64,000 nt of DNA from M0103 sp040386155. GTDB lineage: Bacteria; Bacteroidota; Bacteroidia; Flavobacteriales_D; Crocinitomicaceae. The notes under the pieces were generated by a model, which was given only the letters and a program-made list of their open reading frames with translations, was not told where the DNA came from and made no database searches. Within the stretch, counting starts at the first letter, position 1. Every line of letters starts with the position of its first letter. Shown piece by piece: positions 16,710 to 25,853 of the stretch. The DNA lies in contig JAZKFZ010000004.1 in the NCBI GenBank assembly GCA_040386155.1, positions 1 to 64,000 on the forward strand. The letters are read 5' to 3'. The position numbers and the translations under genes were made by a program.

Positions 16710-17072
16710 ATGTCAAAGAAAAGAGCAATCGTCAGCTATGAGAAATTAACCATCGAGCAAAAAAAGCAGATCTTGAAGGATTTTCCTGATGGTTATTCTA
16801 ATCACCTAACTACAAGTAAAAACCCCATCACAGGAGAATCATTTGAATCTTTTGTATGGGAAACAGAAGAAATAATTTACTTAGTGAAAATCACTAAAGC
16901 ACAGGTAAAACCACCTCGTCCAGTTGCTGACGAAGACGAAGATGATGACTTCAACGACGAGGATTTAGAAAGCGTTGATGGCATTGAAGATGAAGATGTA
17001 AGCTCTGACGACGAAGAGGAAGATGAGTACGACAAGCCAGATGCAGACGCTGGTGACGAAGAAGACGCTTAA
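16710..17072 (+). CDS. Small protein with strongly acidic tail
   Basis: A 120-residue protein. The first 70 residues form a compact domain ('FPDGYSNHLT', 'ETEEIIYLVKITK'). The last 45 are almost all Asp and Glu and are probably disordered. Similar Bacteroidota proteins are sometimes labelled DNA primase, which I do not trust because no primase motif is present. It is co-transcribed with the gene 5 bp upstream and ends at a terminator shared with convergent lepA. Confidence 0.65.
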   Translation: MSKKRAIVSYEKLTIEQKKQILKDFPDGYSNHLTTSKNPITGESFESFVWETEEIIYLVKITKAQVKPPRPVADEDEDDDFNDEDLESVDGIEDEDVSSDDEEEDEYDKPDADAGDEEDA

Positions 17073-17087
17073 ATTGCAGAGCATAAA

Positions 17088-17122
17088 AAAAATCCCGATC
17101 ACTATGAACGGGATTTTTTTAT
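17088..17122. terminator. Bidirectional terminator between 16710-17072 and lepA
   Basis: The stem AATCCCG/CGGGATT is flanked by A- and T-runs on both sides, so it can act on both convergent transcripts. Confidence 0.8.
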
Positions 17123-17181
17123 GTCTAGTCTTAAAATCTTAATGTTCTTAAGTCTTAATATCTTGAAGTCTTATCATCTAA

Positions 17182-18978
17182 TTAATCATTCAACTTCAAT
17201 ACTGCCATAAATGCTTCTTGCGGAACTTCTACTTTTCCAATTTGACGCATTCGTTTTTTACCTTCCTTCTGTTTTTCCAATAACTTACGTTTACGAGAAA
17301 TATCACCACCATAACATTTCGCGGTAACATCCTTGCGTAAGGCCTTAATTGTTTCTCGGGCAATAATTTTTGCACCAATGGCTGCTTGTATTGGAATTTC
17401 GAATTGCTGACGAGGGATCAGCTCCTTTAATTTCAAACAAATCTTTTTTCCTAAATCAAAGGCATTGCTACGGTGAACTAGTGCAGAAAGTGCATCCAAT
17501 TGCTCGCCGTTCAACAACATATCCATGCGAATCAAGTCGGAAGCCTTGTAGCCTACAGGATGATAGTCAAAAGAAGCATACCCTCTTGAAACTGATTTCA
17601 AACGATCGTAAAAGTCAAAAACAATTTCTGCCAAAGGCATTTCAAATGTTAGTTCAACACGATCTTGGGTTAAATACACTTGGTTTCTTAATTCACCACG
17701 TTTTTCAATACATAAGCTCATCACCGAACCAATGTATTCTGACTTTGTGATAATTTGTGCCTTGATGTATGGCTCTTCAATATGATCTATTCCCGCGGGA
17801 TCAGGTAATTCTGATGGATTGTTCACAATCAATCCTACCTCCGGATTTTTTCTCATGTAACAGAAATACGATACGTTAGGAACAGTGGTAATCACCGTCA
17901 TATTGAATTCGCGCTCCAATCGTTCTTGAATAATCTCCATGTGCAACATTCCTAGGAATCCACAACGGAATCCGAAACCTAATGCCGCCGAAGATTCTGG
18001 CTCAAACACCAATGATGAATCATTCAATTGTAATTTCTCCATGGAATAACGTAACTCTTCATACTCGTCTGTTTCCACCGGATAAATTCCCGCAAAAACC
18101 ATTGGCTTCACATCTTCAAATCCTTTAATTGCTGTAGTGCATGGATTGATTGAAGTTGTAATTGTGTCTCCAACTTTTACTTCCTTCGCCGTTTTAATTC
18201 CAGAAATGATATAACCAACATCACCAGCGCGCACCTCTTTTTTGGGAAATAAATCCATTTTTAAGATACCAATCTCATCGGCGTTGTATTCTTTTCCAGT
18301 GTTAATGAATTTTACCTTATCTCCCTTTTTTAACACTCCATTTTTTATTCTGAAGTAGGCGATAATTCCTCTAAACGGATTAAAAACTGAATCGAAAATC
18401 ATGGCCTCCAATGGAGCACTTTCGTCGCCTTTTGGTGCGGGAACTCGATTGATGACAGCTGACAAAATTTGGTCCACTCCTAATCCTGTTTTTCCAGAGG
18501 CCTGAATAATATCCTCCACATCGCAGCCAATTAAGTCAATAATTTGATCTGAAACTTCCTCTGGCATGGCGCCGGGCAAATCCATTTTGTTCAAAATCGG
18601 AATAATTTCCAAATCGTGTTCTAGCGCCAAATAAAGGTTAGAAATAGTTTGCGCCTCAATTCCTTGTGATGCGTCAACAATCAATAAAGCACCTTCACAT
18701 GCGGCGATAGAGCGAGAAACTTCGTAGGAAAAATCGACGTGTCCGGGAGTATCAATTAAATTCAAGATGTAATCTTCACCCTCGAAGGTGTAATTCATTT
18801 GAATGGCGTGACTTTTAATCGTAATTCCACGTTCGCGCTCAATGTCCATATCATCGAGTGCTTGTGCCTGCATATCGCGGTCAGAAATAGTACCTGTTGT
18901 TTGCAGTAAACGATCGGCCAAGGTGCTTTTACCGTGATCGATGTGTGCAATAATACAAAAATTACGTATGTTTTTCAT
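17182..18978 (-). CDS. lepA: Elongation factor 4 (LepA)
   Basis: A 598-residue ribosome-associated GTPase (EF4). GTPase motifs are 'AHIDHGKST', 'DTPGHVDF' and 'NKMDLP', followed by domains II, III, V and the unique C-terminal domain ('YHPVGYKASDLIRMDMLLNGE', 'AKCYGGDISRKRKLLEKQKEGKKRMR'). The start at 18978 (MKNIRNF) gives the standard length; the frame is open for 33 codons further but that stretch contains the promoter. Confidence 0.96.
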   Translation of the reverse strand: MKNIRNFCIIAHIDHGKSTLADRLLQTTGTISDRDMQAQALDDMDIERERGITIKSHAIQMNYTFEGEDYILNLIDTPGHVDFSYEVSRSIAACEGALLIVDASQGIEAQTISNLYLALEHDLEIIPILNKMDLPGAMPEEVSDQIIDLIGCDVEDIIQASGKTGLGVDQILSAVINRVPAPKGDESAPLEAMIFDSVFNPFRGIIAYFRIKNGVLKKGDKVKFINTGKEYNADEIGILKMDLFPKKEVRAGDVGYIISGIKTAKEVKVGDTITTSINPCTTAIKGFEDVKPMVFAGIYPVETDEYEELRYSMEKLQLNDSSLVFEPESSAALGFGFRCGFLGMLHMEIIQERLEREFNMTVITTVPNVSYFCYMRKNPEVGLIVNNPSELPDPAGIDHIEEPYIKAQIITKSEYIGSVMSLCIEKRGELRNQVYLTQDRVELTFEMPLAEIVFDFYDRLKSVSRGYASFDYHPVGYKASDLIRMDMLLNGEQLDALSALVHRSNAFDLGKKICLKLKELIPRQQFEIPIQAAIGAKIIARETIKALRKDVTAKCYGGDISRKRKLLEKQKEGKKRMRQIGKVEVPQEAFMAVLKLND

Positions 18979-18998
18979 TTTGGAATTGAGATGAGCTG

Positions 18999-19006
18999 CA
19001 AAAGTA
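18999..19006 (-). promoter_or_regulatory. -7 element TACTTTTG of lepA
   Basis: On the minus strand, 20 nt before the ATG at 18978. It lies inside the open N-terminal extension, which supports the shorter start. Confidence 0.55.
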
Positions 19007-19056
19007 CTGAAAAAAGGGTTATCTAGTTGGGTGGGTAAAAAGTTCAGTTTTGTAAA

Positions 19057-19417
19057 TAGAAAAAGGGGAACTGGCATTCCCCTTTTTCAAAACCTAAACT
19101 ACTACTACTTATGAAAACTAACTTTTTGCTTCGATTAACAATTATTCAAATTGTGTGCCAACTTTTACAATTACTAATCTAACTTTCAGTTGATATAAAG
19201 TTAACGTATTTAACTCGATGTTATTTTGCTTTTAACGTTTTTTATAGAATCAAGACTGCAGGAGCCAAGAATCAAGACTTAGTTTTTTAAAAAAGTCAAG
19301 TCTTTTAGCGAAGCGGTCTTTTGTCTTGTGGTCTTGCATCTAAAGTTAACATTCCACCGTTCGTATTTTTTTAAAGTCCAAAAATTGCGACTCTTTTTAT
19401 GATTTACTTTTGTAACA
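19057..19417. other. Intergenic region with hairpin, tiny ORF and repeats
   Basis: A region of about 340 bp between divergent lepA and ftsX. A strong hairpin with stem AAAAAGGGGAA/TTCCCCTTTTT lies at about 19059-19086 and could terminate in either direction. A 23-codon ORF (19111-19182, hydrophobic, MKTNFLLRLTIIQI...) follows a CTACTACTACT stretch; it may be a leader peptide or a remnant. An intergenic repeat at 19301-19336 recurs at 22252-22287. No larger gene is visible. Confidence 0.5.
19385..19412 (+). promoter_or_regulatory. Promoter of ftsX (TTG-N17-TACTTTTG)
   Basis: TTG at 19385-19387 and TACTTTTG at 19405-19412, only 5 nt before the ATG at 19418. The message would be leaderless or nearly so. 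Confidence 0.6.
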
Positions 19418-20308
19418 ATGGGTTCAAATGCAGAAAAATATAGTAAACGGGGATTAACCACAAGTTATGTTTCCACGGTAATTGGTATTTCACTAGTGCT
19501 TTTCCTAATAGGCTTAGTACTTGGTGGTGTGCTTGGTTTAAACAACGTACAGAAAAAAGCAAAAGAAAGCTTGCAAGGTGATTTGTTTTTTAAATCAGAA
19601 ATGAAGGAAACAGACATCAAACAAATTGAGCAAGAACTAAAAACCTGGAATGAGTTTGCAGATGTATTTTTTGTATCGCCAGATCGTGCGAAGGAGGAAT
19701 TTGCAGGCACGGGTGAAAATGCACAAGAAATCCTCTCTATTTTTGAAGGAGAAAATCCATTGCCTCCAACAGTAAGTTTCCGTCCCAAAGAAAGTTTTGC
19801 TACCAAATTGGGAATGGAGAAAATTAAAGACAAATTGTTGGGCGCTTATCCCAATCAAATAGATGAGGTTAATTACGACGAAAGTAGCGTTGAATCTGTC
19901 AATTTAGGATTTAAACAATTTGCTTTTTTAGTGCTTGCAGTAGCCGTTTTACTCATTATTATTGCCGTTGCGATGATCAATAACACCATTCGAATGGCAC
20001 TGTATTCTAAGCGTTTTACCATTAAAACCATGCAATTGGTAGGAGCAACATCTTCTTACATTCGCATGCCTTTCTTACGTCAATCTGTGCTGCAAGGCGT
20101 AGTTTCTGCACTCATTGGCATTGCGCTTTTAATGACGCTTTTCTTTGCCATTAATAACGTTTTGGAAACGTTTGAAGTTAGTTACTCGCCAGGCTCTTTT
20201 TTAATTCTCACAGGATCTTTGTTGTTATTGGGGATCATCATCACCTTTGTTTCAACGTGGTTTGCGCTCAATAAATACTTGCGCATGAAGTTGGATGATT
20301 TGTATTAG
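19418..20308 (+). CDS. ftsX: Cell-division ABC transporter permease-like FtsX
   Basis: A 296-residue inner-membrane protein with the FtsX layout: a transmembrane helix at about 20-42, an extracytoplasmic domain (about 45-170, with 'VFFVSPDRAKEEF' and 'LGAYPNQIDEVNYD'), then three helices (about 170-192, 225-245, 262-285). 'FTIKTMQLVGATSSYIRMPFLRQSVLQG' is the conserved FtsX/MacB cytoplasmic segment. With FtsE it controls peptidoglycan hydrolases at the septum; ftsE is not nearby, as is common in this phylum. The next genes are DUF3098, uppP and truB, a typical neighbourhood. Confidence 0.92.
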   Translation: MGSNAEKYSKRGLTTSYVSTVIGISLVLFLIGLVLGGVLGLNNVQKKAKESLQGDLFFKSEMKETDIKQIEQELKTWNEFADVFFVSPDRAKEEFAGTGENAQEILSIFEGENPLPPTVSFRPKESFATKLGMEKIKDKLLGAYPNQIDEVNYDESSVESVNLGFKQFAFLVLAVAVLLIIIAVAMINNTIRMALYSKRFTIKTMQLVGATSSYIRMPFLRQSVLQGVVSALIGIALLMTLFFAINNVLETFEVSYSPGSFLILTGSLLLLGIIITFVSTWFALNKYLRMKLDDLY

Positions 20309-20471
20309 AAAATTGAGGCTACTTATATCCCGCATATAGATACACTCTGCTACTCGATATCCATTCGGAACACTCAGCCTCCATTAGATCTTGTCGAAAA
20401 TATATTCGTGCCAATTCGTTTAATTGGTGTAATTCGTGGATGATTTTCAAAAAATAATTTAACTTTGGGCT
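20309..20471. repeat. Intergenic region with 'attcgtg' repeats
   Basis: At 20404-20442 the motif ATTCG(TG) recurs (attcgtgccaattcg, then aattcgtgga). A related scrap, aattcgtggatta, lies at 49429-49441. This looks like a degenerate dispersed intergenic repeat. It ends in the promoter of the next gene. Confidence 0.4.
20460..20467 (+). promoter_or_regulatory. -7 element TAACTTTG before the DUF3098 gene
   Basis: Matches TAnnTTTG, 4 nt before the ATG at 20472; another very short leader. Confidence 0.5.
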
Positions 20472-20717
20472 ATGGAAGACAAGAAAAAACAATTCGGATT
20501 TCAACCTGAGAACTACCGACTGCTATTGGTTGGTTTGTTGATCAACGTTGTGGGTTACCTTTTAATGATTGGTGGTGCGGCAAAATCTTTGAACGAATTC
20601 AATGAAAATGAGTTGTTTAGTACTGTTCGTATTACTTTGGCGCCAATTCTTATTGTTGCTGGCTTCGTGATTATTTTCTACGCTATCATGCGTAAAAGAA
20701 AAAAATCAAACGACTAA
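20472..20717 (+). CDS. DUF3098 small membrane protein
   Basis: An 81-residue protein with two transmembrane helices (about 18-38 and 53-72) and a basic tail. 'FGFQPENYRLLLVGLLINVVGYLLMIGG' and 'TLAPILIVAGFVIIFYAIM' match DUF3098. Function unknown, but the gene sits between ftsX and uppP in many Bacteroidota, so a cell-envelope role is likely. It ends 3 bp before uppP. Confidence 0.85.
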   Translation: MEDKKKQFGFQPENYRLLLVGLLINVVGYLLMIGGAAKSLNEFNENELFSTVRITLAPILIVAGFVIIFYAIMRKRKKSND

Positions 20718-20720
20718 TTC

Positions 20721-21518
20721 ATGGGCTATTTTGAAGCCATCATTCTCGCAATTATTGAGGGATTGACTGAGTTTTTACCTGTTTCATCTACTGGGCACAT
20801 GATCATTGGGTCTACAATGATGAATATTGCTTCGGATGATTTTACCAAACTATTTACCGTTGCCATTCAATTTGGAGCCATTCTTTCTGTGGTTCTCTTT
20901 TACTTTAAGAAATTTTTTCAGAACATTAACTTCTACGTGAAGCTGTTTGTTGCTTTTATTCCTACTGGAATATTAGGCTTACTCTTAAAATCAAAAATAG
21001 ATGGCTTGCTCGAGAATATTTGGGTGGTTGCTATTTCACTGCTCGTTGGGGGTATAATTTTGTTGTTTGTTGACAAATGGTTCGCTAAAAATGAAACAGA
21101 AGGAACAGATGAGGTGTCGTTTAAAACGGGTTTTATCATTGGAATTTTTCAAAGTTTGGCCATGGTACCAGGCGTTAGTCGATCGGCGGCTTCGATCATT
21201 GGTGGGATGACCCAAAAATTGACACGCAAGGCAGCAGCAGAATTTTCGTTTTTTCTTGCAGTCCCAACGATGGCAGCGGCAACGCTAAAAAGCATGTGGG
21301 ATGAAAAAGAGTTGTTGATGAAATCGAGCAACAATGAATGGATGCTATTGGTGGTGGGGAACGTTGTTGCATTTATTGTTGCATACCTTGCAATTCGTGT
21401 ATTTATTTCATTTTTAAGTAAAAACGGCTTCAAATTTTTTGGGTATTATCGCATCGCACTCGGACTTTTGTTACTTGCCCTTTTGTTTTCTGGTGTAAAT
21501 CTCTCGATGGTCGGATGA
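20721..21518 (+). CDS. uppP: Undecaprenyl-diphosphatase
   Basis: UppP (BacA) dephosphorylates undecaprenyl diphosphate to recycle the lipid carrier for peptidoglycan; loss raises bacitracin sensitivity. The 265 residues include the two conserved motifs 'EGLTEFLPVSSTGHMII' (17-33) and 'PGVSRSAASIIGGM' (about 152-165), and about eight transmembrane helices. It overlaps truB by 4 bp (ATGA), so translation is coupled. Confidence 0.95.
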   Translation: MGYFEAIILAIIEGLTEFLPVSSTGHMIIGSTMMNIASDDFTKLFTVAIQFGAILSVVLFYFKKFFQNINFYVKLFVAFIPTGILGLLLKSKIDGLLENIWVVAISLLVGGIILLFVDKWFAKNETEGTDEVSFKTGFIIGIFQSLAMVPGVSRSAASIIGGMTQKLTRKAAAEFSFFLAVPTMAAATLKSMWDEKELLMKSSNNEWMLLVVGNVVAFIVAYLAIRVFISFLSKNGFKFFGYYRIALGLLLLALLFSGVNLSMVG

Positions 21519-22213
21519 CACGCGAAGAATTAGCAGAAGGAAAAACAATTTTGGTTGACAAGCCACTCACCTGGACGTCTTTTGATGTCGTGAACAAAAT
21601 TCGTTGGAATTTAAAGCAAGCTCTTGGAGTTAAAAACATTAAAGTTGGTCACGCTGGAACACTCGATCCGCTCGCTACTGGTCTACTAATTCTCTGTATC
21701 GGTAAACACACCAAAAATATAGAGCAAATCATGGTAGGAGTAAAATCCTACACAGGAACATTTTTGCTTGGAAAGACAACACCTTGCTACGATTTAGAAA
21801 AAGAATTTGATGCTGAATATCCCACAGATCATATCACAAAAGAATTGATTGAGGCAGCTCGACTTAGTTTTTTAGGAGAAATCGATCAAATTCCACCCCT
21901 TTTTTCTGCGAAGCAAATCGATGGAAAAAGAGCGTATGATTTAGCTAGAGCAGGATCAGAAGTGATCTTAAAAGCCAATCGAATTACAATTTTTGATTTA
22001 AAATTTGATGCAAGTCGTTTTCCTGAAATCGATTTTGAAGTGACCTGTTCAAAAGGGACCTACATTCGCTCCATCGCGAGAGATTTAGGAGAAAAATTGA
22101 ATTCTGGCGCAACCTTAATTGCACTTCGAAGAACAAAATCCGGAGAAAATTCAGTGACTGACGCAAAATCTGTCGATGAGTGGATCGAAGAGATTAGAAG
22201 GATGGATGATTAG
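21515..22213 (+). CDS. truB: tRNA pseudouridine(55) synthase
   Basis: TruB converts U55 in the T-loop of tRNAs to pseudouridine. The 232-residue protein has the start motif 'LVDKPLTWTSFDVVNKIR', the catalytic Asp in 'VGHAGTLDPLATGLL', 'YTGTFLLGKTTPCYDLE', 'IPPLFSAKQIDGKRAYDLAR' and 'CSKGTYIRSIARDLG'. It lacks a C-terminal PUA domain, as is usual in this phylum. Coupled to uppP by an ATGA overlap. Confidence 0.95.
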   Translation: MTREELAEGKTILVDKPLTWTSFDVVNKIRWNLKQALGVKNIKVGHAGTLDPLATGLLILCIGKHTKNIEQIMVGVKSYTGTFLLGKTTPCYDLEKEFDAEYPTDHITKELIEAARLSFLGEIDQIPPLFSAKQIDGKRAYDLARAGSEVILKANRITIFDLKFDASRFPEIDFEVTCSKGTYIRSIARDLGEKLNSGATLIALRRTKSGENSVTDAKSVDEWIEEIRRMDD

Positions 22214-22370
22214 ACTCAAGACTTATTTCTTTACCAAAATTCAGTCTTAAATCTTTCAGCGTGGCGGTCTTTTGTTTTGACGTCTTGTGCCCAAATAGCT
22301 ATAAAAAACGCCATTTTTCACAAAATCGCTACATCGTAAATCGTAATTCTAAAATCTTAAATCGCTAAAC
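22214..22370. repeat. Intergenic region with AAGACTT-type repeats
   Basis: Bases 22252-22287 match 19301-19336 in 30 of 36 positions (core GCGGTCTTTTGT). AAGACTT/AAGTCTT strings also crowd the region before 22252 and the region 17125-17175. Later, 'atcgtaaatcgtaattct' type repeats run up to the queA promoter. No gene is seen. Confidence 0.5.
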
Positions 22371-22372
22371 AC

Positions 22373-22403
22373 TTGACTTCGCCTCTCTGATGTATTATCT
22401 TTG
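22373..22403 (+). promoter_or_regulatory. Promoter of queA (TTG-N20-TATCTTTG)
   Basis: TTG at 22373-22375 and TATCTTTG at 22396-22403, 30 nt before the start codon; a textbook match to the Bacteroidota consensus. Confidence 0.75.
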
Positions 22404-22433
22404 CACCCTATTTTAACATGTTAGTTATCGTTT

Positions 22434-23528
22434 ATGAGTAAAATGAAATTGTCTGAATTCAGCTTCGACCTGCCGGAAGAGTTGATTGCAGAATACCCAA
22501 GTGAGTATCGTGATGAAGCCAAATTGATGGTTTTAGATATCGAAAAACAAACCATTGAACATAAATTGTTTAAAGACATTGTTAACTATTTCGATGATGG
22601 TGATGTAATGATCACCAATAACACAAAAGTATTTCCAGCTAGAATGTATGGAAACAAAGAAAAAACAGGAGCGAAAATTGAGGTTTTCTTGCTGAGAGAA
22701 TTGAACCGTGAAAGTTTGCTGTGGGATGTTTTAGTAGATCCAGCTCGTAAAATTCGTATCGGAAATAAATTATATTTTGGTGATGATGAATCATTAGTTG
22801 CTGAGGTAATCGACAATACAACATCCCGTGGAAGAACTTTGCGTTTTTTATTCGATGGTCCTTACGAAGCATTCAAACAAAAAATCACCGAATTAGGTGA
22901 AACGCCACTTCCCAAATACATTAAAAGAGAGGTAGAAGCAAGCGATGAGGAACGCTATCAAACAATTTTTGCGAGCGAAGAAGGGGCTGTTGCAGCACCA
23001 ACTGCTGGATTGCATTTTTCTCGTGAGTTAATGAAGCGCTTAGAGTTGAAAGGAATCAACTTTGCTGAAGTGACCCTGCATGTTGGATTAGGTACTTTCC
23101 GTCCGGTGGAAGTAGAGGATTTGACTAAGCATAAGATGGACTCTGAACAAACCATTATTACTGCGAAAGCTTCTGACATCGTAAATGAAGGAAAACGATT
23201 AAAAAAACGAATTTGTGCCATAGGAACTTCTTCCATGCGTTCTATTGAAACTTCTGTTTCTACGGATGGAATGTTGAAGCCCTACAGTGGTTGGACGAAT
23301 AAATTTATCTACCCACCGTACGATTTTAGCATTGCGGATAGTTTGGTGACTAATTTCCACACCCCATTGTCTACGTTGTTGATGATGATTTCCGCTTTTG
23401 CAGGTCACGAGCTAATGCATCGTGCGTACAAAGAGGCAGTCGACAATAAATATAGATTCTATTCCTACGGAGATGCCATGTTGATTATTAACAAGGACAA
23501 GGAAAAAAAATCAACTGATATTATTTAG
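22434..23528 (+). CDS. queA: S-adenosylmethionine:tRNA ribosyltransferase-isomerase
   Basis: QueA transfers the ribosyl part of SAM to preQ1 in tRNA to form epoxyqueuosine. The 364 residues show 'FDLPEELIAEYP', 'TNNTKVFPARMYG', 'GETPLPKYIKRE', 'GAVAAPTAGLHFS', 'THVGLGTFRPV'-like 'LHVGLGTFRPVEVEDL' and 'TNFHTPLSTLLMMISAFAG'. Length is standard. It has its own promoter and ends at a terminator 8 bp after the stop. Confidence 0.95.
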   Translation: MSKMKLSEFSFDLPEELIAEYPSEYRDEAKLMVLDIEKQTIEHKLFKDIVNYFDDGDVMITNNTKVFPARMYGNKEKTGAKIEVFLLRELNRESLLWDVLVDPARKIRIGNKLYFGDDESLVAEVIDNTTSRGRTLRFLFDGPYEAFKQKITELGETPLPKYIKREVEASDEERYQTIFASEEGAVAAPTAGLHFSRELMKRLELKGINFAEVTLHVGLGTFRPVEVEDLTKHKMDSEQTIITAKASDIVNEGKRLKKRICAIGTSSMRSIETSVSTDGMLKPYSGWTNKFIYPPYDFSIADSLVTNFHTPLSTLLMMISAFAGHELMHRAYKEAVDNKYRFYSYGDAMLIINKDKEKKSTDII

Positions 23529-23536
23529 TAAATTAG

Positions 23537-23557
23537 GCGTCGCAAGACGCTTTTTTT
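23537..23557 (+). terminator. queA terminator abutting the next start codon
   Basis: Stem GCGTC/GACGC with GCAA tetraloop followed by seven T. The start codon of the next gene (23558) begins at the first base after the T-run. Confidence 0.8.
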
Positions 23558-25831
23558 ATGCAATTTCTAAAAATTTACCGAGCGCAGATAATTATTTTTG
23601 CAGTGCTGCTGGCCTACTTTTCCATGTTTTTTGGAGAAGTAATTTTAAGTCCCAACAGCTTTCTCTTGGGTTCTACGGGAGATGGAATAAAAAACTATTA
23701 CACCTTTGCTTACCAAGTGCGCCATGAAGGAGCTTCACTCCATTTTTCTGGAATGAATTATCCATTCGGCGAGCACGTCTTGTACACCGATGGAATGCCA
23801 CTTCTTGCTTTCGTGGTGGGACTTTTCCCCTTTTTACAAGGATACGAAGTAGGAATTTTTCACTACTTCCTCTTTTTAAGCGTTATCGCTGGAGCTTTTA
23901 TTTGTTTGAAACTATTACGTTTTTTGAAAGTCAATGATCTTTTGGCAATTGCTGGTAGTTTAAGTATTGTCATCATGAGTCCCCAGATGTATCGCATCAA
24001 TGGTCATTTTTCTTTGTCCCTACTTTGGGTGTTGCCCCTTGTATTTTTACTTCTTCTCAAGTGGCATGCAAACGAAAACAAAGGCAAGTATGCTTGGTAT
24101 TTAGCGCTGACAGTTTTCTTAGTATTTTTCACTCATCCGTACTTGGGATTAATGGCTTTCATGACCATTGCTGCAAGTTTTCTGTGTTTTTTGATGTGGC
24201 GTAAAATCACCTTTCGTACATTTTTTAGTCACCTAGGAATTGTAAGTAGTTCGATGCTGGTTTTTATGACCATTTTAAAATTGACAGATCACCACGTTGG
24301 GCGTACAGCAGTACCGAATGGTTTTTTTGAGCATTTCGGCTACCTTGAGACGACCTTTGTTCCAGTATTTTCGCCTTTAAAACCGCTGCTGAGATTCTTT
24401 TTTCCCATCTTGCACGACCAACCTTGGGAGGCCTGGGCGTACATTGGTTGCTTAACGCTTGTGTTTTTATTGTCAGGGTTCATTACCATTTGGGTTCAAA
24501 AAATTCGAAAAAAAAAGAGCGTTCTTTCACAAGAAAATGATCCTTTGCCACCACTTTTTTTCGCTGGGGTATTGATGTTGTTGTTTTCGTATCAAATTCC
24601 ACTAAGTTGGTTTTCACAAGAATTTGTGCACTCGCTAAAAGTATTCAATCAGTTTAGAGCGTTAGGTCGTTTTGCTTGGGTATTCTTCTACATTGCTCAA
24701 ATTTATGCTATTGTACTATTGCATCGGGCTATTTTGAATCGGAAAGTACTGATCATTTTCTTCACCCTTTTTATTCCAGTTTTAGCAGTGGTAGAATCGT
24801 ATCAGATGCATAATTGGATTTTTGCTAAGTGGAAAATTGGTCCGAACTTATTGCGCGAAGAGGGTTTGACTAGCAACAAAGAAGCGCAACAGTTAATTGC
24901 TATCATGAAAAAGGAAAAAGATGCCCTTATTTTGCCATTACCTTATTTTCATATCGGTTCAGAACGCATCAATTTAGACGTCAATGATGAAATGAAAAAA
25001 TGGAGTTTCATTACTTCCTACCACACCGGCTTCCCTTTGATTGCAAGTTTGATGAGCAGAACATCAGTTGATGAAGCACGGAAATTATTGAACTTATTCA
25101 ATAGTGATCACAACCAGTATTCTGAAAAAGAATTGATGGATCGTAAGATTTGGTTGCTGGTGTTGAATGAACCATTGTTTTTTAATCAAGAAGCGCTTCT
25201 GCAATCAGCTGAACTCAAATTCAAAGGAGAACGAACCTCTTTGTATCTCTTCAACTACGGAAAATTTGTGGAACGAAAGAAAGAGGATATGGTGAAGCGA
25301 AAAAAGCTTGTGCAAGGTTCAAAGGTATTTAATCAGGACTTTCAGTTATCCGATAGTTCGTTCTTCCTGTCGAATGATTATGAGAATGATAAAAGTGAAC
25401 ATGTGTTTGCTGGAAAAGGCGCTAAAGTTGTTCCACGAGCCGCTTATTCTATTTTAGCCGAAATTCATTCCAAAGGAGCTCAAACTTTGAATGCCTCGTT
25501 TTGGTATTATATAGGAAAAGACGAAAACTATAGCGGACTCATCATTGTTGAAGAACAAGACACCATCACTAAAGAAGGTTCTTGGGTAGCAAAAAAAGAC
25601 CTTAATCAATTTACTGTTTTTCATAAAGATTGGGAATTGGTAGAAATGCAAATTCCCGTGAAGGAAGGGCCTTACTTTTATCGCTTCTTCCTACTTGGAT
25701 CTTTTGATAATGACAAGACCTTTACTTTCGATAATTTGGTGATTCGAGAACAGGAAATTGATGTTCAAACGAGTGATCCAAACTGGTGTCCAGATGGAAA
25801 ACCACTTTTCAATAATGTACCACAAGAGTAA
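23558..25831 (+). CDS. Multi-pass membrane protein, GT-C glycosyltransferase-like
   Basis: A 757-residue protein. The first 430 residues hold about 10-12 transmembrane helices; the loop 'GSTGDGIKNYYTFAYQVRHEG' with an early acidic residue and 'MNYPFGEHVLYTDGMPLLAF' resemble GT-C type lipid-linked sugar transferases. The C-terminal 300 residues are soluble and end in a beta-rich region (about 620-745) resembling a carbohydrate-binding jelly roll. A role in envelope polysaccharide or protein glycosylation is inferred only. The start codon sits directly after the queA terminator, without a visible promoter or ribosome-binding site. Confidence 0.6.
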   Translation: MQFLKIYRAQIIIFAVLLAYFSMFFGEVILSPNSFLLGSTGDGIKNYYTFAYQVRHEGASLHFSGMNYPFGEHVLYTDGMPLLAFVVGLFPFLQGYEVGIFHYFLFLSVIAGAFICLKLLRFLKVNDLLAIAGSLSIVIMSPQMYRINGHFSLSLLWVLPLVFLLLLKWHANENKGKYAWYLALTVFLVFFTHPYLGLMAFMTIAASFLCFLMWRKITFRTFFSHLGIVSSSMLVFMTILKLTDHHVGRTAVPNGFFEHFGYLETTFVPVFSPLKPLLRFFFPILHDQPWEAWAYIGCLTLVFLLSGFITIWVQKIRKKKSVLSQENDPLPPLFFAGVLMLLFSYQIPLSWFSQEFVHSLKVFNQFRALGRFAWVFFYIAQIYAIVLLHRAILNRKVLIIFFTLFIPVLAVVESYQMHNWIFAKWKIGPNLLREEGLTSNKEAQQLIAIMKKEKDALILPLPYFHIGSERINLDVNDEMKKWSFITSYHTGFPLIASLMSRTSVDEARKLLNLFNSDHNQYSEKELMDRKIWLLVLNEPLFFNQEALLQSAELKFKGERTSLYLFNYGKFVERKKEDMVKRKKLVQGSKVFNQDFQLSDSSFFLSNDYENDKSEHVFAGKGAKVVPRAAYSILAEIHSKGAQTLNASFWYYIGKDENYSGLIIVEEQDTITKEGSWVAKKDLNQFTVFHKDWELVEMQIPVKEGPYFYRFFLLGSFDNDKTFTFDNLVIREQEIDVQTSDPNWCPDGKPLFNNVPQE

Positions 25832-25853
25832 TGGCTTGAAAAATATTGATTCT

